The notes under the pieces: model-generated
The model's database searches: none
Seen by the model: only the letters and a program-made list of their open reading frames with translations
What the model was told of the DNA's origin: nothing
Shown: positions 10,907-23,178 of the stretch, one piece after another
Numbering within the stretch: the stretch's first letter is position 1
How the letters are laid out: each line of letters opens with the position of its first letter
Program-made: the position numbers and the translations under genes
Assembly: GCA_947561715.1 (NCBI GenBank)
Contig: OX387199.1
Span: forward strand, 873,001 to 937,000
From: Ascidia mentula
Taxonomy: Eukaryota > Chordata > Ascidiacea > Phlebobranchia > Ascidiidae
Direction: 5' to 3'
DNA: 64,000 nt

Positions 10907-13886
10907 TCAACTATTAGATTTTGGTGACTTTCCAGAATACAAAGTCCCATCAGATATTTTGTCTCCACGTCTCAATTTACTGGAATGAAAACACCTTGGT
11001 AATGTTTCCACACAATTAGTCATAAGTGTCATACAGTATGGGGTAAATTGTCACTGCGTTGAAATTACAGACATTAACCAGGCACCTGTTTAAACTTGGC
11101 TCTTTATAACACACTGGTGCACTTCTTCTTGATGGCTTCGAAAAACACCTAAAACATAAAAATAATTTGATATTCAGATACAAAATTTAATTAAAATATT
11201 TACTATAACATAAGCAATAACATAAGGGCCTAATTTGTGATACTTTGCAACACAAAAAAGTTTTGTGGTCACGCACATTTAAATAAAACAAATTACCGAT
11301 TATTAACATCAGAAAGTTGAAGGGATGACCTTTGTTTGTTGCCACCAATAACATTGGAGATTTTGTCTCCTAACTGTAAAGTAAATCGTAATTATAGGTA
11401 GTTTAAAGATACCTAAAATTACTACTGTATGTCTGTATTAATTAATTACCACAATCCTTTTCTCTGGGTTTGTCACAAAACTGTCATCACTGCAATTGAA
11501 GAAATCATCTAAATCTTGAGAAACTCTTTTGCACTTCTTCGCTTTTTGCTTTGTTTTGGGATTTACTTTATTCTCTGATATTTCTTTGACAGAAGATTTC
11601 ACGGCCTTTTTGGCTTTTGCTCTTGGCTTTGTTTGTTTGCTTTGTTTTGACCCACGGACGTTTAGGTCATCACATTGTTTTGATCCAACTTCTATCACAG
11701 TTTCTCCAGGATTTGTCAAATCCATTGACTTCTGGCTTAGATTGGATTCAAAGGCAAAATTTTGCTGGATTTCCTTTGTACTGATTTCATCGACAGTAGT
11801 TTGTTCTTTTAAAGCAGAATTAGCGTCAGTCTCCATTTCAAATTCTCGACTGGTGAATAATGTTGACTGTCTGCGACTCTTTCTTCTGCAAAACGTGTAA
11901 GATGGACAGATTTTGTTAATTTTTTTTCCAATTCTACAGGATTTTATTGATTGGTTGTGGATACCACATTATATTCATTATAGAGTGAACTCTGCCATTA
12001 CTCTGCCTTCTCACAAAATATTAACTGCAATACCTAAGATCTTAACCCAAGGTAAGTTATATCGAACTGTCTCTGGTTAATCTGAACTTACTTGTGTCGA
12101 ATGTTGAACTCGGGACTTACAGTAATTTCATCGCAAACCTCATTTTCCTCCTCATCACAAAAATTCTCTCTGACTGCAGAAGATCCCGGGGAACTTGAAA
12201 AGAAAGAGTATTGGAAATGGTTTCAGTAGTTGAAAATGCGAAAAAAGCCATAATATTCTTCATGCTGTACTGATGAGACCTTACAGGTCGAAACAGAGTG
12301 TACACCGCAGATCTTAATGAATATTATGGTTTTTTTATGCTTTAGTAGTTTGCTTTGTGTATGACGAAACTACAGTTTTGGTGCCAGCACAAGGGGAGCA
12401 ATGTGCAAAGTTATTCAAGCAATCTTAGAAGTTTGCAAACAAAATTAGAAAACAATAAATATTACCTTGGCAGAGTGCGTTCTTCTTTGTCTCCCCAAAT
12501 AACAGTTTTCTCTGCAAATGATTTTTCTTGAATCATGGTCAGGTCAGGATTCCACTGCATTTACATAGAAATAATTGCAATTCTACGATATTTGAATTTT
12601 GATTAAAATACCAGAGCTAGTGACACTATAATGTTTCAAATTTATTAAACACATAATATGTTTACATTCAGTGTACCTAAATAACTGATTGACTTCAACT
12701 GGATGGCAAGCCAATGAGCACACAAGGGCACCAAGTCAGGAAAACCATAATATCATTTAGCATTTTTGTAGCAACAGCACTTCACAATCAACAACACTTC
12801 GTACAAATTTTTATGCAAACCTTATCTGGCTTTGCTCCTTGCAAACTTGACACAGAGTTGGATTTTACTTTTCTGGGTTGGGCACTGGGATGCAAATTCA
12901 CTGATAAAAGTTTATTGTTCAGAAAGGGAAAGCATTCTTACCTAAATGCAAATTCTTCAATAACCTCCGTATTGTTGTCATGGGAACAGATGTTGGCCCC
13001 AGCAAAAAGGTCTTGAGCAGCGTGAATCAATGTTAGCAACCTGTCTTTCTCCACCTCAACACAAATATGTTATGAAACATGTTAAAAAATAAATACATAT
13101 ATATTAAACATATATATTTTGATCAGTGAAAAAGAAGACCTTGTTACTAAGAAACCTAGGTTTTTTTACATAAAATATGCTGTTGACCAAAATCATATAT
13201 TTCTATGAGATAGATTAAAGATTCCATAGCATTCAATGATAACATACCTCAGTATTTTTGCATTGCTCACTAAGATTTTTCAAATCTACTTCTCGTGAAT
13301 TTAACTTGATCCTCAATGCCATTTGAGTGCTCTGATTTTGAAAACAGCAATTTGCTTAAAACGAACGCAAGCTGCAGAAATATCATACCTGTAATGATCT
13401 GAGAGCATTTTCGAATTGATGTATTTGTTGTTTGCTTATTAATAATGCATTAACAAGTTGTTTGTTCTTCCTGGAAAGAGCAGATGCCTGCCGCATAACA
13501 AATGATTCCGCTTCAAAATAAGATGCTTATATTGTTATAAAAATTAGTTATAACAAAAAAAACTACAAGATCCATATCAAACATTTTGACCTAAAATATT
13601 AAATATACATATAAATTTTTAAACTTTGGTATGGAAATACATGACAACAAATAAACAATATGTAAAAAAGTTTCAAATCTGCATTGATCAAATAAGTTTA
13701 ACACTTACACAATCCATGTCGTTTTTTGTGACGTTTGACGCCCAAAACACTGGTGCTTCTGTCGTGCGATTCATTAAGGAGACGTTCTCGTGTATTTCTT
13801 GCTTCTCTGGCTTTTTGAACAATTCCTCTGAATCTTTCACCAACTGGAGTATCGCTCTCAACGTCATCTTGTACCTCATCGGACAT
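10907..13886 (-). CDS. SGO: Shugoshin-like centromere cohesion protector (copy B)
   Basis: Starts MSDEVQDD at 13886. The first exon has RFRGIVQKAREARNTRERL, paralogous to the plus-strand shugoshin. The next exons form the N-terminal coiled coil: about 13490-13390 reads ALSRKNKQLVNALLISKQQ, and about 13330-13250 reads MALRIKLNSREVDLKNLSEQ. Acidic, Ser-rich and Lys-rich exons follow; the largest is about 11887-11452. The C-terminal motif is split: SRRSAPVCYKEPSLN ends one exon (about 11149-11087) and SKLRRGDKISDG begins the last (10979-10907), matching the vertebrate SGO1 pattern NYKEPTLASKLRRGD. The donor joining them reads AACAG|GTGCCT, which is weak but restores both frame and motif. Shugoshins recruit PP2A through the coiled coil and bind phospho-H2A through the SGO motif, protecting centromeric cohesin. 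A hammerhead-like hairpin lies in one intron (12240-12345). Confidence 0.85.
12240..12345 (+). ncRNA. Hammerhead-ribozyme-like hairpin repeat, copy 1
   Basis: Core at 12266-12304: TGTA, CTGATGAG, a stem II hairpin ACCT-TACA-GGT, CGAAAC, a 3-nt loop, then GTG followed by TACA, which pairs with the TGTA. The arms extend outwards as an imperfect inverted repeat (GCCATAATATTCTTCAT at left, ATGAATATTATGG at right). Two related copies lie at 56655-56725 and 63722-63788 on the minus strand. The residue at the cleavage position reads G in all copies, which is unfavourable for self-cleavage. It lies in an intron of the minus-strand shugoshin, antisense to it. Confidence 0.55.
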
Positions 13887-14564
13887 TTTTTGCTTCTTTT
13901 TATCAAAATATTCTTAGCGAAATCAAGGGAAAAATCAAAACAAAATCCATGACTCCACCAAGATTCAAGAGTTCATGTTATTATAATTTTAAACATGACA
14001 CTACTTCCCATTAAACAAAGCACAATAACAAAATATTACTATTATGTGCAATACATATTATCATTAGTTTTAACAAGTAGCCTACATAAATAAAACAGAA
14101 AAAGTTATTTCAAGTTAAAATGCATGAAACATATGCAGTGTGCATGTAATACAAAAATTGCTTGCAGTTTCTTTTAGGCTATTTGTCTTTGTAGCTGTTA
14201 TGTTGTCCCGTAAATGTACCAACAGTATTTCTTGTTTTTGGTTGAATTAAATTTCCCGCCTATTTTTTTAGTGTTTATTGTTAGATTTTTACATCTATAA
14301 TTTCTACATTTGCTAACAAAGTACTGCATACATGTAGCTTTAAAGTTATAAACATTGCTATTTTTATCAAAATAACAATTTCTTTTGTACGTCTATTTGA
14401 TATTTTGTTGGTTTGTTGCCACAAATTGTAACTGCTTTTATTGAAATTAATATTGTGAAACACTGAACTTGGGAAAATCCCCTTGGATTGCAAGCGGTGA
14501 ACGTTTTGACAACAAACGTATTTGCTTGTAACCTTTACGTGCAAAAACAACACGTTAAATTGAA
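13887..14564. other. Shared upstream region of the divergent shugoshin pair
   Basis: About 680 bp between the start codons of two head-to-head shugoshin genes. Any promoter, possibly bidirectional, must lie here. The sequence is AT-rich with no motif I can defend and no supported coding frame. Confidence 0.5.
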
Positions 14565-17105
14565 ATGGAGAAAGAAAACTATCTAGGCCAACGTCGGTCT
14601 ACCTACAAGGAAATAGTTAAAAAGGCCCGGGAAGCAAAGAACTCCAGAGAAAAGTCTGCACCACCGGCGAAGCAATTCGTCGCTTTTAGTCGTTCAAAAA
14701 GAATCAATTCTGCAGGTGATTTGCTCGTAAACATTAACTAGTTTACACTTTACTGATGTTCATCCCAATATCCTAAAAAATGTGACCGCAATTATTGCTC
14801 ATCAGTTACTGATATACATATTTGTTATTAGCAGTAGCCTATATTTGTTATTGTCAGACTTGCTGTTAAGAGTATAACTTTAAATAACTCTGAAACATTA
14901 TTTTATATATGAATCATTATAGCAAACTACCATTTGTACTCGGCAGGTACTTCATTTTTGATGAAACAATTGACTGCATTGTCTGATAAGAATAAACAAT
15001 TGATGACGACATTGGTTCAATCTAAGCAACTTAACAATGGATTAGAACAATCCCTCCAAGATTTTCAGGTACATTTTGTTTATTATGAAGCAGTGACTTT
15101 TCTGGTTTAGTTGGTCAATTCAAAAGGTAAACAGATTTCCGTGTCTGTCATTGCAATAAACAAATTGAAAGCACTTTTGTTCAGAATTAAAATATTTAAC
15201 AGTATCAATCAGAATACCCATGTCATGAAAATTGTTCCCAATTAAATGTCCTCACAAATGTTTTGTATTTTTATTTCTCAATTTATAGCATACACACATG
15301 GCAATGTTGATGAAGCTAAATTCAAGACAAGTCCAAGTTGAAAATCTAGAAGAGAAACTTTCCAAAACTCAGGTTAACTTTGCGTTCTCACTACAATAAT
15401 TTGTAAATATTTGTATGATTTATTTACAATCATGATTGCAGAGTGAAAACAAGAAGCTGAAAACCATGTTGATAAATATAAAACAAATGCTGAATGAGGA
15501 AATATCAAGTGACATTGAAGAAGAAAACGCTAACACCAGTGCCTCCAACTGGTGAGTTTCATCAAGATTTTGCATTACTTTAGGTTATCTTACCAAACAA
15601 TTCCGACATTTTTGATTGCAGCCCAAGAAAACCTGGTAGAATTCAAGTTATTTTTGGAAATGAGACTGAGAACAAGACAGAAGAGGTGAGAAATGATCTC
15701 TTCTTATAAATTTTCATGGGTTTAGTTCTGTGATATTTGGTTTACAAGTAAATAAATTATTTCCCTGTTTTACAATTATAGAATTGCGGCAATGAAAATA
15801 GTATATTTATAGTTCACGAATGCAACCTTGTTACCAAAAAACTTTAAATAAAATTTGATAAACTTGCAAAATATCAAAAGATTTAAACTTTGATTTGTTT
15901 TTCTACCAAAGTTTTTGTTTTGTAGTTTTCTATTCAAGAAGAAATTATGACACTTGATCAAAATATTTCCATTCATAAATCGTCATTTGATGAGGATGAT
16001 CAATCCAATTTAACTTTAGAAAGGTTTGCTTTTTGTTTTTAAATGTAATTTTTGTAAAGAACAACAACAGCGACACCTTGTTTACTTTCAATAGACGCTC
16101 TCCAATTATTTCTGATTCCAGTTTTGATCCAGACAAGTTCATGTTTAACTTCGATGAGAACATTTGCGGGGATAAAGTGTCAGAATCCCCAGATTCAATT
16201 TCTTCCAACTGTCACAATCGACGTATTAATGATACTGCAGTTTCAAATGTTGGGAAAAAAAGAAAACAAAGTGGGGATTCCCCTTCCAATGAGTCAAGTT
16301 GTGAAGCCATGTTCCAAACAAACGATTCCAAAGATAAGGAGGACATGCAAACCCCTTTGGCACCAAGGATTTCTGCTGTAATGAGTTCTCGGACTACATC
16401 AGAACAAAATGACTGCGACGAACTGAATAATACAGAGAAAAAGATTCCAAAATCCAAAAAAAGTCGGCAGTCCAAAAGAGGCGCAAGAAAATCGCAGAAA
16501 GAAAATTTAGCAAATGGTGAAATCCAAAATCCAGAAAAACGTGTCAGGGTATGTATGCTTTAAATTTTCTGTAACATTTAAACCTATTTATGTGGAAAAA
16601 ATATTGATTACAGTTGGACATTGGAGGAGAAGATAAAGAAAATAAATCATCAAGAAAAACTCTGCCCCTTCCTGAGAAGGAAAATAACAGGTGTGTTATG
16701 TTTACTGAATTTTGTTTTGTTATATGTTGGGTGTGGTTTAACCTTTTAACTTTTACCTGATCTTTAATATTTGTAAAACAATAAATAAATAAAAGGTTTG
16801 ACATTTTCTTTTAGCATTCCCAACAGATACTCAGGGTCCGACATTGATTCTTGTCCAAATGGAAGAAGTCGAAGAACAAAAAATCGTGTCAACTATCTCG
16901 AACCTTCACTCACGAAGTAAGATTAAGATTATTTTGGAGACAGCAACACTTAAACTAGTCTTTTATAATGTAAAACACAGGATGTGATTCACTAAATATA
17001 ATTCCTTACTTGGTTGTAACTTAAAAAAAAACTGCAAAGTTGTATTTTTTATCAAGGAAACTGCGACAGGGAGACAAGATGGGGGATGGTTGGCTTGCGA
17101 AGTGA
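14565..17105 (+). CDS. SGO: Shugoshin-like centromere cohesion protector (copy A)
   Basis: Starts MEKENYLGQRRSTYKEIVKK at 14565. Exon 2 (about 14946-15068) reads ALSDKNKQLMTTLVQSKQ and exon 3 (about 15289-15372) reads MAMLMKLNSRQVQVENLEEK. Together with the next exon they form the coiled coil where shugoshins dimerise and bind PP2A. Long acidic, Ser/Lys-rich exons follow, the largest about 16095-16549. The penultimate exon has GRSRRTKNRVNYLEPSLT, and splicing at 16918 joins it in frame to KKLRQGDKMGDGWLAK (stop TGA at 17103-17105). This recreates the conserved C-terminal SGO motif (RR..VNY.EP.L..KLR.GD), which in other species binds H2A phosphorylated by Bub1. The paralogous copy B lies head to head on the opposite strand. 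Shugoshin sequences are poorly conserved outside these two ends, so most of the middle cannot be aligned. Confidence 0.88.
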
Positions 17106-17557
17106 AAACACTGCTGATATTTCTCATTGATTTCATGCATATGTATTTGTTTGCAAGAAGAGACAAAGAAGATGTTACTGTCCAATGTGGTGTAAAAACG
17201 CAACTCATTTCATTTTTACGTCAATATTTTCTTGATAATAAAGTGGTTCTCTTAACTTTCGAGTTATGTTGCAAAGGCAGAAATTTTTGGAACCAAAAAC
17301 AAAGTTTTGGCAGGAACTTTTTTTTAACAAAGTTTTCTATATTTTAGTTGTATATACATAACAAACAGCTACTTTTAATACAAGGTCGAGGGCCCTTATT
17401 GCAAATCCCAACCACAGTAAACAGTCAATAAAAAATACACAAAATCAAAAAACAAATTATTTGAAACCTACAATATTAGGTAATTGAATTCCACCACAAC
17501 AAAATATATCTGCTTCAGCAAATTAAACACCAACAAAATTTAACAACAGAAAAAACA
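17106..17557. other. Convergent intergenic region, shugoshin / ACADS
   Basis: AT-rich 3' flank shared by two convergent genes. Nothing recognised beyond likely polyadenylation-type AT-rich sequence near 17426-17560. Confidence 0.5.
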
Positions 17558-18799
17558 TCAGTCATATTCTTTTAAAAGCCTTCCAGCAATAACAAGTCTT
17601 TGAATTTCACTTGTTCCTTCATAAATCTCAGTGATTCTTGCATCTCTGTAATGTCTTTCAGCAGGCATGTCACTCACATAGCCCATGCCACCGAGTACTT
17701 GCATAGCTTGGTGAGCTGCATAGGTTGCTGTTTCAGAAGCAAACAACTTTGCCATAGCTGCTTCCTTAATGTAGTTCTGACCGGCATCCTTCAACCTCGC
17801 TGCTCTCCACACAAGAAGTCTGGCAGCTTCAATGCGCATTGCCATGTCTGAGAGCTTAAATTGCACAGCTTGCAATTTGCTGATTGGTGCACCAAATGCT
17901 TGCCGATCTTTGGCATAAGCAATAGCACAATCAAGTGAGGCTTGTGCAATTCCAAGACCTTGTGCTCCGATACCAATGCGACCAGCATCAAGTGTTGTCA
18001 TGGCAATTTTGAATCCAAACCCTGGTTGACCGAGCAGATTCTCTTTGGGAATTCTGCAATCCTCAAATATCAGATTTGCTGTTGATGAAGCTTTTATTCC
18101 AAGCTTGTCCTCTTTCTTGCCAAGACTAAGACCTGGGGTTGGCATGGGAACAATAAAAGCACTGATACCTTTATGTTTTAAAGATTTATCAGTTGTGGCA
18201 AACACAACAGTAGCAGAGGCCTCATAACTGTTGGTAATCCAAGCTTTGGTTCCATTGAGAATCCAAGAATCTCCATCTAGAGTAGCATTGGTGGAAGCAG
18301 CTCCTGCATCTGAACCATTCCCAGGTTCACTCAAAGCAAAACACCCAATATTTGATCCGTCAGTGAAGGGTTGAACATATTGTTCGAGCTGGGCTTCATT
18401 GCCCCAAGCTTTTATAGGACCAAGGTACAGGGAGTTGTGGGCACTCATAATCACTCCAGCAGAAGCACAACCACGACTAACCTCTTCCATTGCAACAGCA
18501 TATGCAAGGTAGTCCATTCCAGCACCTCCGAATTTTTCTGGTATGTCCATCCCCATCAAACCAAGTTCCCCCATCTTTTTTACCTGATCAGTAGGAAATC
18601 TTTTTTCCTTGTCAATTTCGTGAGCAATTGGTTTCAATTCGTTGCTGGCAAATTCTGCACATGTTTTTCGAAGCATTTGGTGAGTATCAGGTAGCTCATC
18701 GTTGTCAGCCAGGACAGATGCAGATCGAATTTGTGACGCACTTCGAAAAACTCTGGCAGACTTTTTAAGAGCACGAGACAAGTTTATCATTGAATGCAT
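17558..18799 (-). CDS. ACADS: Short-chain (butyryl) acyl-CoA dehydrogenase, mitochondrial
   Basis: A 413-residue protein in one uninterrupted exon, compared with 412 in human ACADS. A basic, Ser/Arg-rich N-terminus suggests a mitochondrial targeting peptide; residues from about 37 ([16 protein letters not shown]) start the conserved fold. Seen in order: [17 protein letters not shown], the FAD-binding signature [43 protein letters not shown], and near the C-terminus [18 protein letters not shown] then [14 protein letters not shown]. The Glu of YEGT (about residue 394) is the catalytic base of the family. It oxidises C4-C6 acyl-CoA in the matrix and passes electrons to ETF. The alternative in-frame start at Met4 (18790) cannot be excluded. 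Intronless coding sequence is unusual among the intron-rich neighbours and may mark a retrocopy that kept function. Confidence 0.95.
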   Translation of the reverse strand: MHSMINLSRALKKSARVFRSASQIRSASVLADNDELPDTHQMLRKTCAEFASNELKPIAHEIDKEKRFPTDQVKKMGELGLMGMDIPEKFGGAGMDYLAYAVAMEEVSRGCASAGVIMSAHNSLYLGPIKAWGNEAQLEQYVQPFTDGSNIGCFALSEPGNGSDAGAASTNATLDGDSWILNGTKAWITNSYEASATVVFATTDKSLKHKGISAFIVPMPTPGLSLGKKEDKLGIKASSTANLIFEDCRIPKENLLGQPGFGFKIAMTTLDAGRIGIGAQGLGIAQASLDCAIAYAKDRQAFGAPISKLQAVQFKLSDMAMRIEAARLLVWRAARLKDAGQNYIKEAAMAKLFASETATYAAHQAMQVLGGMGYVSDMPAERHYRDARITEIYEGTSEIQRLVIAGRLLKEYD

Positions 18800-19589
18800 T
18801 TTGGCGAATTCTGAAAAAAATTAATTTCTGGAAATATAAGTTTTTCGCCAAACTTGATCCACATAAAGTCAGTGTAAAGTAGAAATCTGTGCAAATTTGA
18901 AGTTAGGTGAGAACAAAAGCAAACACACCTGTTATAACTTTGAATCAAAATACTACACCAATACATAACGTAAATATTTGCATAGATTCCTATGTTATAT
19001 AGGCTTATATGTGGATCAAGTTTGGCAAAAACTTTGTGACCCGTTTTAATAGGATCTTCCACTGGTTTGGTGCCTTTGGTGCGGGGTGCGGTGGTAGCAA
19101 ATATATGAGTGCCATGACACCTATTATGTATACATACATAGCTTTTACGTGCATAGTTATATGCTTTGAAGGTCATGACAGCTACATGGTCGCTGATTAA
19201 AAGTTACGTAACAAACGGACACGGGTAACAATGTTTTATCAACTGAAAGAGCAACTCTAGATAACTGCAAAAAACCTTTGACCCTTCGTCAGCAATTCTG
19301 AACGGCACTCAAGCGTAACTAATCGTCGAATTACCAAATGCAAAATCATGCCAATGCAACCAAATAATGTTTAATGAATAACGTATCTGACACTTATAAT
19401 TAACAGACACTGATTACTAATTTCTTAATTTACTCTTTTTTTCCCGAACAGCTAACGTAAACGATGCATCAAACTGTGGGGAAAGCCCCATTGAGGGAAT
19501 AACCACGTGAGAGTTTGCAATGATTGAAGATTAATGTTTGTTGACATCAAAAAAACAACCAAATACGAATACGAAGGAAATAGTTCAAC
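18800..19589. other. Divergent upstream region, ACADS / DDX51
   Basis: About 790 bp between divergent start codons. Open frames on either strand are short and unsupported. It presumably contains both promoters; no motif was resolved. Confidence 0.5.
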
Positions 19590-22500
19590 ATGTCACTCTT
19601 CAGCATACAAAGGTACAGTGCTATGTTATTTACGTTTCGTTATTTGGCAAGTAATTTTAGGAAGTTTTATTTTGTATCTCTTTTGTTCAATTCCCAAACT
19701 TTTCATGTACAGTTATTTTTCTTTAAATTTAATCTACGTTAATGCTATTATGATTATGGCCGACCAAATGTGTTAACCATTTACATATTTTTTCACTTGC
19801 CGCAGGTATACTGGAGACGTCGAGGAATCCAATGAAAAAGATCTCAAAAGGCGAGCATCAAAAAACCTGAAGCAAATTCGAAAAAAAGCCAAACGCCAAA
19901 AACTTCAATCAGTCAAAGTGAGTGAGGATGTTAAAGAAGATGGATTGGAGAAAGAGCTTGAACCTCAGGAAGAGATCGTGTCTCAAGAGGAGATTGTAGA
20001 AAATGAAGAAAAATCAGAAACTGAAGTTCCAGATGGAATTATATTGGATGACATGGTGGAAGTATCAAATCAGCAAAATCCTGTCCAAAAAGGAATCCAT
20101 CAAGTTGGAGGTTTTACAGTGCTTGGGGAGCAGGAAATTGGGATTACACAAAAGGTTTGTCTTCAATACAGCGTAGCAATGTAAAAAATGAGACACGAAA
20201 AAAGCAAGAGATTGTGTATTGTACCAAATCAGTTGCATGAAGAAAATGCTATAAATTCCAAATAAGTTACTTTAAATTATAATCACATTTTGTATCTCAG
20301 GTTGCAAGAAAACTTCCTGACTGGCTTCTCCACCCTCATATAATTGATGATGTCACTATTGATGATGTCACTACTGCTAAAGATGAAACAAGGGAAGAAC
20401 TTTCAACTCTAGATTCCCATTTGGTTAAAAATCTAAATGAAATGGGAATTCAAAGTCTTTTTCCAGGTAATATCTGTGACAGTTACACGAAAATATGAAG
20501 GATGTCCCAGGGTAAAGCTGATGAAACACACTTTTAATTTTAGTTCAGAAAGCAGTGATCCCGATGATCCTGAGAGACACCCACTATGGATGTGGGCCAT
20601 GCATTTACCCTCCAAGTGACATATGTGTGAGTGCTCCCACAGGTAGCGGAAAAACTCTAGCGTTTGCCATTCCCATTGTTCAGGTAAGGATTTAAAGTAA
20701 TAATGTCATTGACAAATGCTAGAAGTGTGGATTTCCAACAAAGTTATGTTTACAATAATTACATGTCATTTCATGCTAACAGACCTATTTTGGCAACAAT
20801 TGCAAGTTTTTATCGATTTTTTCATATTGCTTTTCTAGTCTTTGCTCAATCGAGTTATGCCTGTCACTAGAGCCTTGGCAGTCCTCCCCACAAAAGAGCT
20901 TGCAGCACAGATTTATGAAAACTTTGCTGCTTTATGTCGAGGCACCCCTCTTAGATGTGTTCTTCTTGCTGGGACGAAGGGAAGCATTGGACCGGAACAA
21001 AAGGCACTTCTTAAACAAGGGTATTAACTTTAGTGTCAGAGCATTACAAGTTGTCTATGGCAATCAACTCCCATCAGCAGTAAAAATATGTTAAAATTTC
21101 GCTTTTATTTCAGGGTAAATGGAAAAATTTCATCAGCAGATATAGTCATTGCAACACCTGGCAGACTAAGTGATCATTTGAATCAAACTGAGAATTTCAC
21201 ATTACAGCACTTGAGGTAATCAAAAAAGTTTTAATTATGAAAGGATTAAGTAATTTATTTGCATAGATTTCTTGTGATTGATGAGGCCGATCGCATGATG
21301 GATCAGATCAAACAACAGTGGCTCCCTCTTGTGGAGGAATCTGTTTATCAGAATGGAAAAAGACAACCATTGTCTGTAGTTAATGTGAAAAGGTAAAGAT
21401 ATTTTGTCAATAAAGCATTTTGTTTGATGCCAATGAACTCACAATTGTAAAGGTTGTTTACACATTATTGCATGCATCTTGCTCATAAAACTGTGATCAG
21501 TTTATATTAAAATCAGCTATTGACTTCTATATATTGTAGATAGCAACCAAAAAGACTTGAGTTTAAATCAAAGCAGGGTATTGTATATTTAACTCCTAAA
21601 AAGAAAGTTTGATTCCTTTTATATAAAATTGCTTTTGTGTTTTTTTGCAGTTTAAAGCAGCCAAGGATTCCTGTGAGTATTTTCAGAAATGTATTTTTTC
21701 ATACTCTTGACTTCAAACTCCTGATCTATTTATTTTAGTTACAAAAACTTCTGTTCTCCGCAACATTAAGTGCAGACCCAGAGAAGTTGGAACAACTCAA
21801 CCTGTTTCAACCTAGACTCTTTACAGCAAGAATAAAGCCAAAATCCGTGGACAAAAAAAGTCAAATGGAAAATGAAAAGGATTTTGTTGGAAAATACACA
21901 ACTCCAGTTGGATTGAAAGTAAGTTCAACTTGTGACTTTATTGCTGGATAGTGTAGGGAATTGCTTTAAAGATACATGCCATTATTGGTATTGTTTGACC
22001 TTCAATCATTCATGCTGTTGGGTTGTATGCCAACAAAAGTTTCATGAAGAATATTTTTTGTATTTTGGTTTGTAAAACCCCAAAAAAGTATATCATATAT
22101 GCCAACATATTAAGTATCATTACCTTGTCTTTTTCATGAAAAACAATTGTATTTTAGGAGCACATGGTAGTTTGTACAGCAGGGGAGAAACCATTGGTTG
22201 TTATTCATCTTGCACTTAACTCTAATAGAGTTTTGTGTTTTGCTGGATCCAAGGAGACAGCAAGAAGATTGTCTGTTTTATTGCAGTTGTATGCCGAGGC
22301 TTCTGGTAAGTTGTTTGGAAGAGCAGAAAAGTTGAGGTAAAAAGATAAAAACACAAGTTTTCTACAGACAAGTCGGACTGTTTCACTTGTGCTGAATTTT
22401 CTTCTTATCTGAATGCTGCAAAGAGGACAAAAGTTTTGAAAGATTTTAGAGCTGGAAAAATAAACATGTAAGACTTCTGTTTCTATATGAAATGTATTTT

Positions 22501-23178
22501 TCAAATAATTGAGGTTTGTTTTTAATATTTCCTAAAAATGTTGGATTGTTTTCAACTAAGTTATGCTTATTTTTTGTGCAAGATATATGATAAACAAATT
22601 CCACATTAAACAGCTTGGTGTGTTCTGACTCGATGGCTCGTGGAATGGACATTCGTGGAGTTTCAAATGTTATTCTCTATGACTCACCGCCCCTCATCAA
22701 AACATACATACATAGGATTGGGAGAACTGCAAGGGCAGGAGAACCAGGAACTGCATATACCTTACTCCGCAAGGGAGAGGTTCGAGCTCTTTTGTTTAAT
22801 CAAGTTTCAGTAAATAGAATTGCATGTTTCCGTGAATTGATGTTTTCATTCTCTTCAATGCAAAATAATCAACAATTTTGATAGTATGTTTGTTTTTATT
22901 TACTGTGAAAGAAACACATTGGTTTGAATTTAAAATCATCATGTATTTTTTGGTATTTATTGTTGGAAATAATTGTTACCTGACGTAACTCTTATTTTGT
23001 CTTCAAAAACAAAAGACTGTTTTTATAGGTTTTCCATTTCAAGAAAATGTTAAAAGAAGCTGGAAAATATGAAGTGAACGAATTGAAATTAACTCAATGT
23101 AATTTGCAAGAACTTGCTCCCGTTTATGAAAAAGTGTTACCCCTTGTTGCCGACAAACTAAAAGAAAACAAAAGATAG
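19590..23178 (+). CDS. DDX51: DEAD-box ATP-dependent RNA helicase DDX51 (Dbp6 family)
   Basis: The first coding exon is 23 nt (19590-19612) and splices to give [12 protein letters not shown], like the human start MALFYVARY. An acidic and basic N-terminal extension follows (19806-20153). Helicase motifs are seen in order: Q-type region LFPVQKAVIP, motif I APTGSGKT (near 20632), PTKELAAQ (Ia), TPGRLSDHL (Ib), IDEADRMMD (II, near 21280), LLFSATLS (III), [12 protein letters not shown] (IV), [14 protein letters not shown] (V) and [12 protein letters not shown] (VI). The tail [11 protein letters not shown] matches DDX51 rather than other DEAD-box proteins. A 22-nt micro-exon (21651-21672, LKQPRIP) precedes motif III. 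The stop is at 23176-23178. DDX51/Dbp6 acts in the nucleolus in 60S subunit assembly. All catalytic motifs appear intact. Confidence 0.94.

Noticed and set aside
14798-14830. CTGATGAG-like sequence on the minus strand near 14803
   Set aside because: It is followed by a small hairpin (GCAAT/ATTGC) but no GAAA block and no stem I partner, so it is a chance match to the hammerhead core.
20338-20372. Short direct repeat GATGATGTCACTA in a DDX51 exon
   Set aside because: Two copies of a 15-bp coding repeat (IDDVT twice); ordinary slippage with no sign of function.
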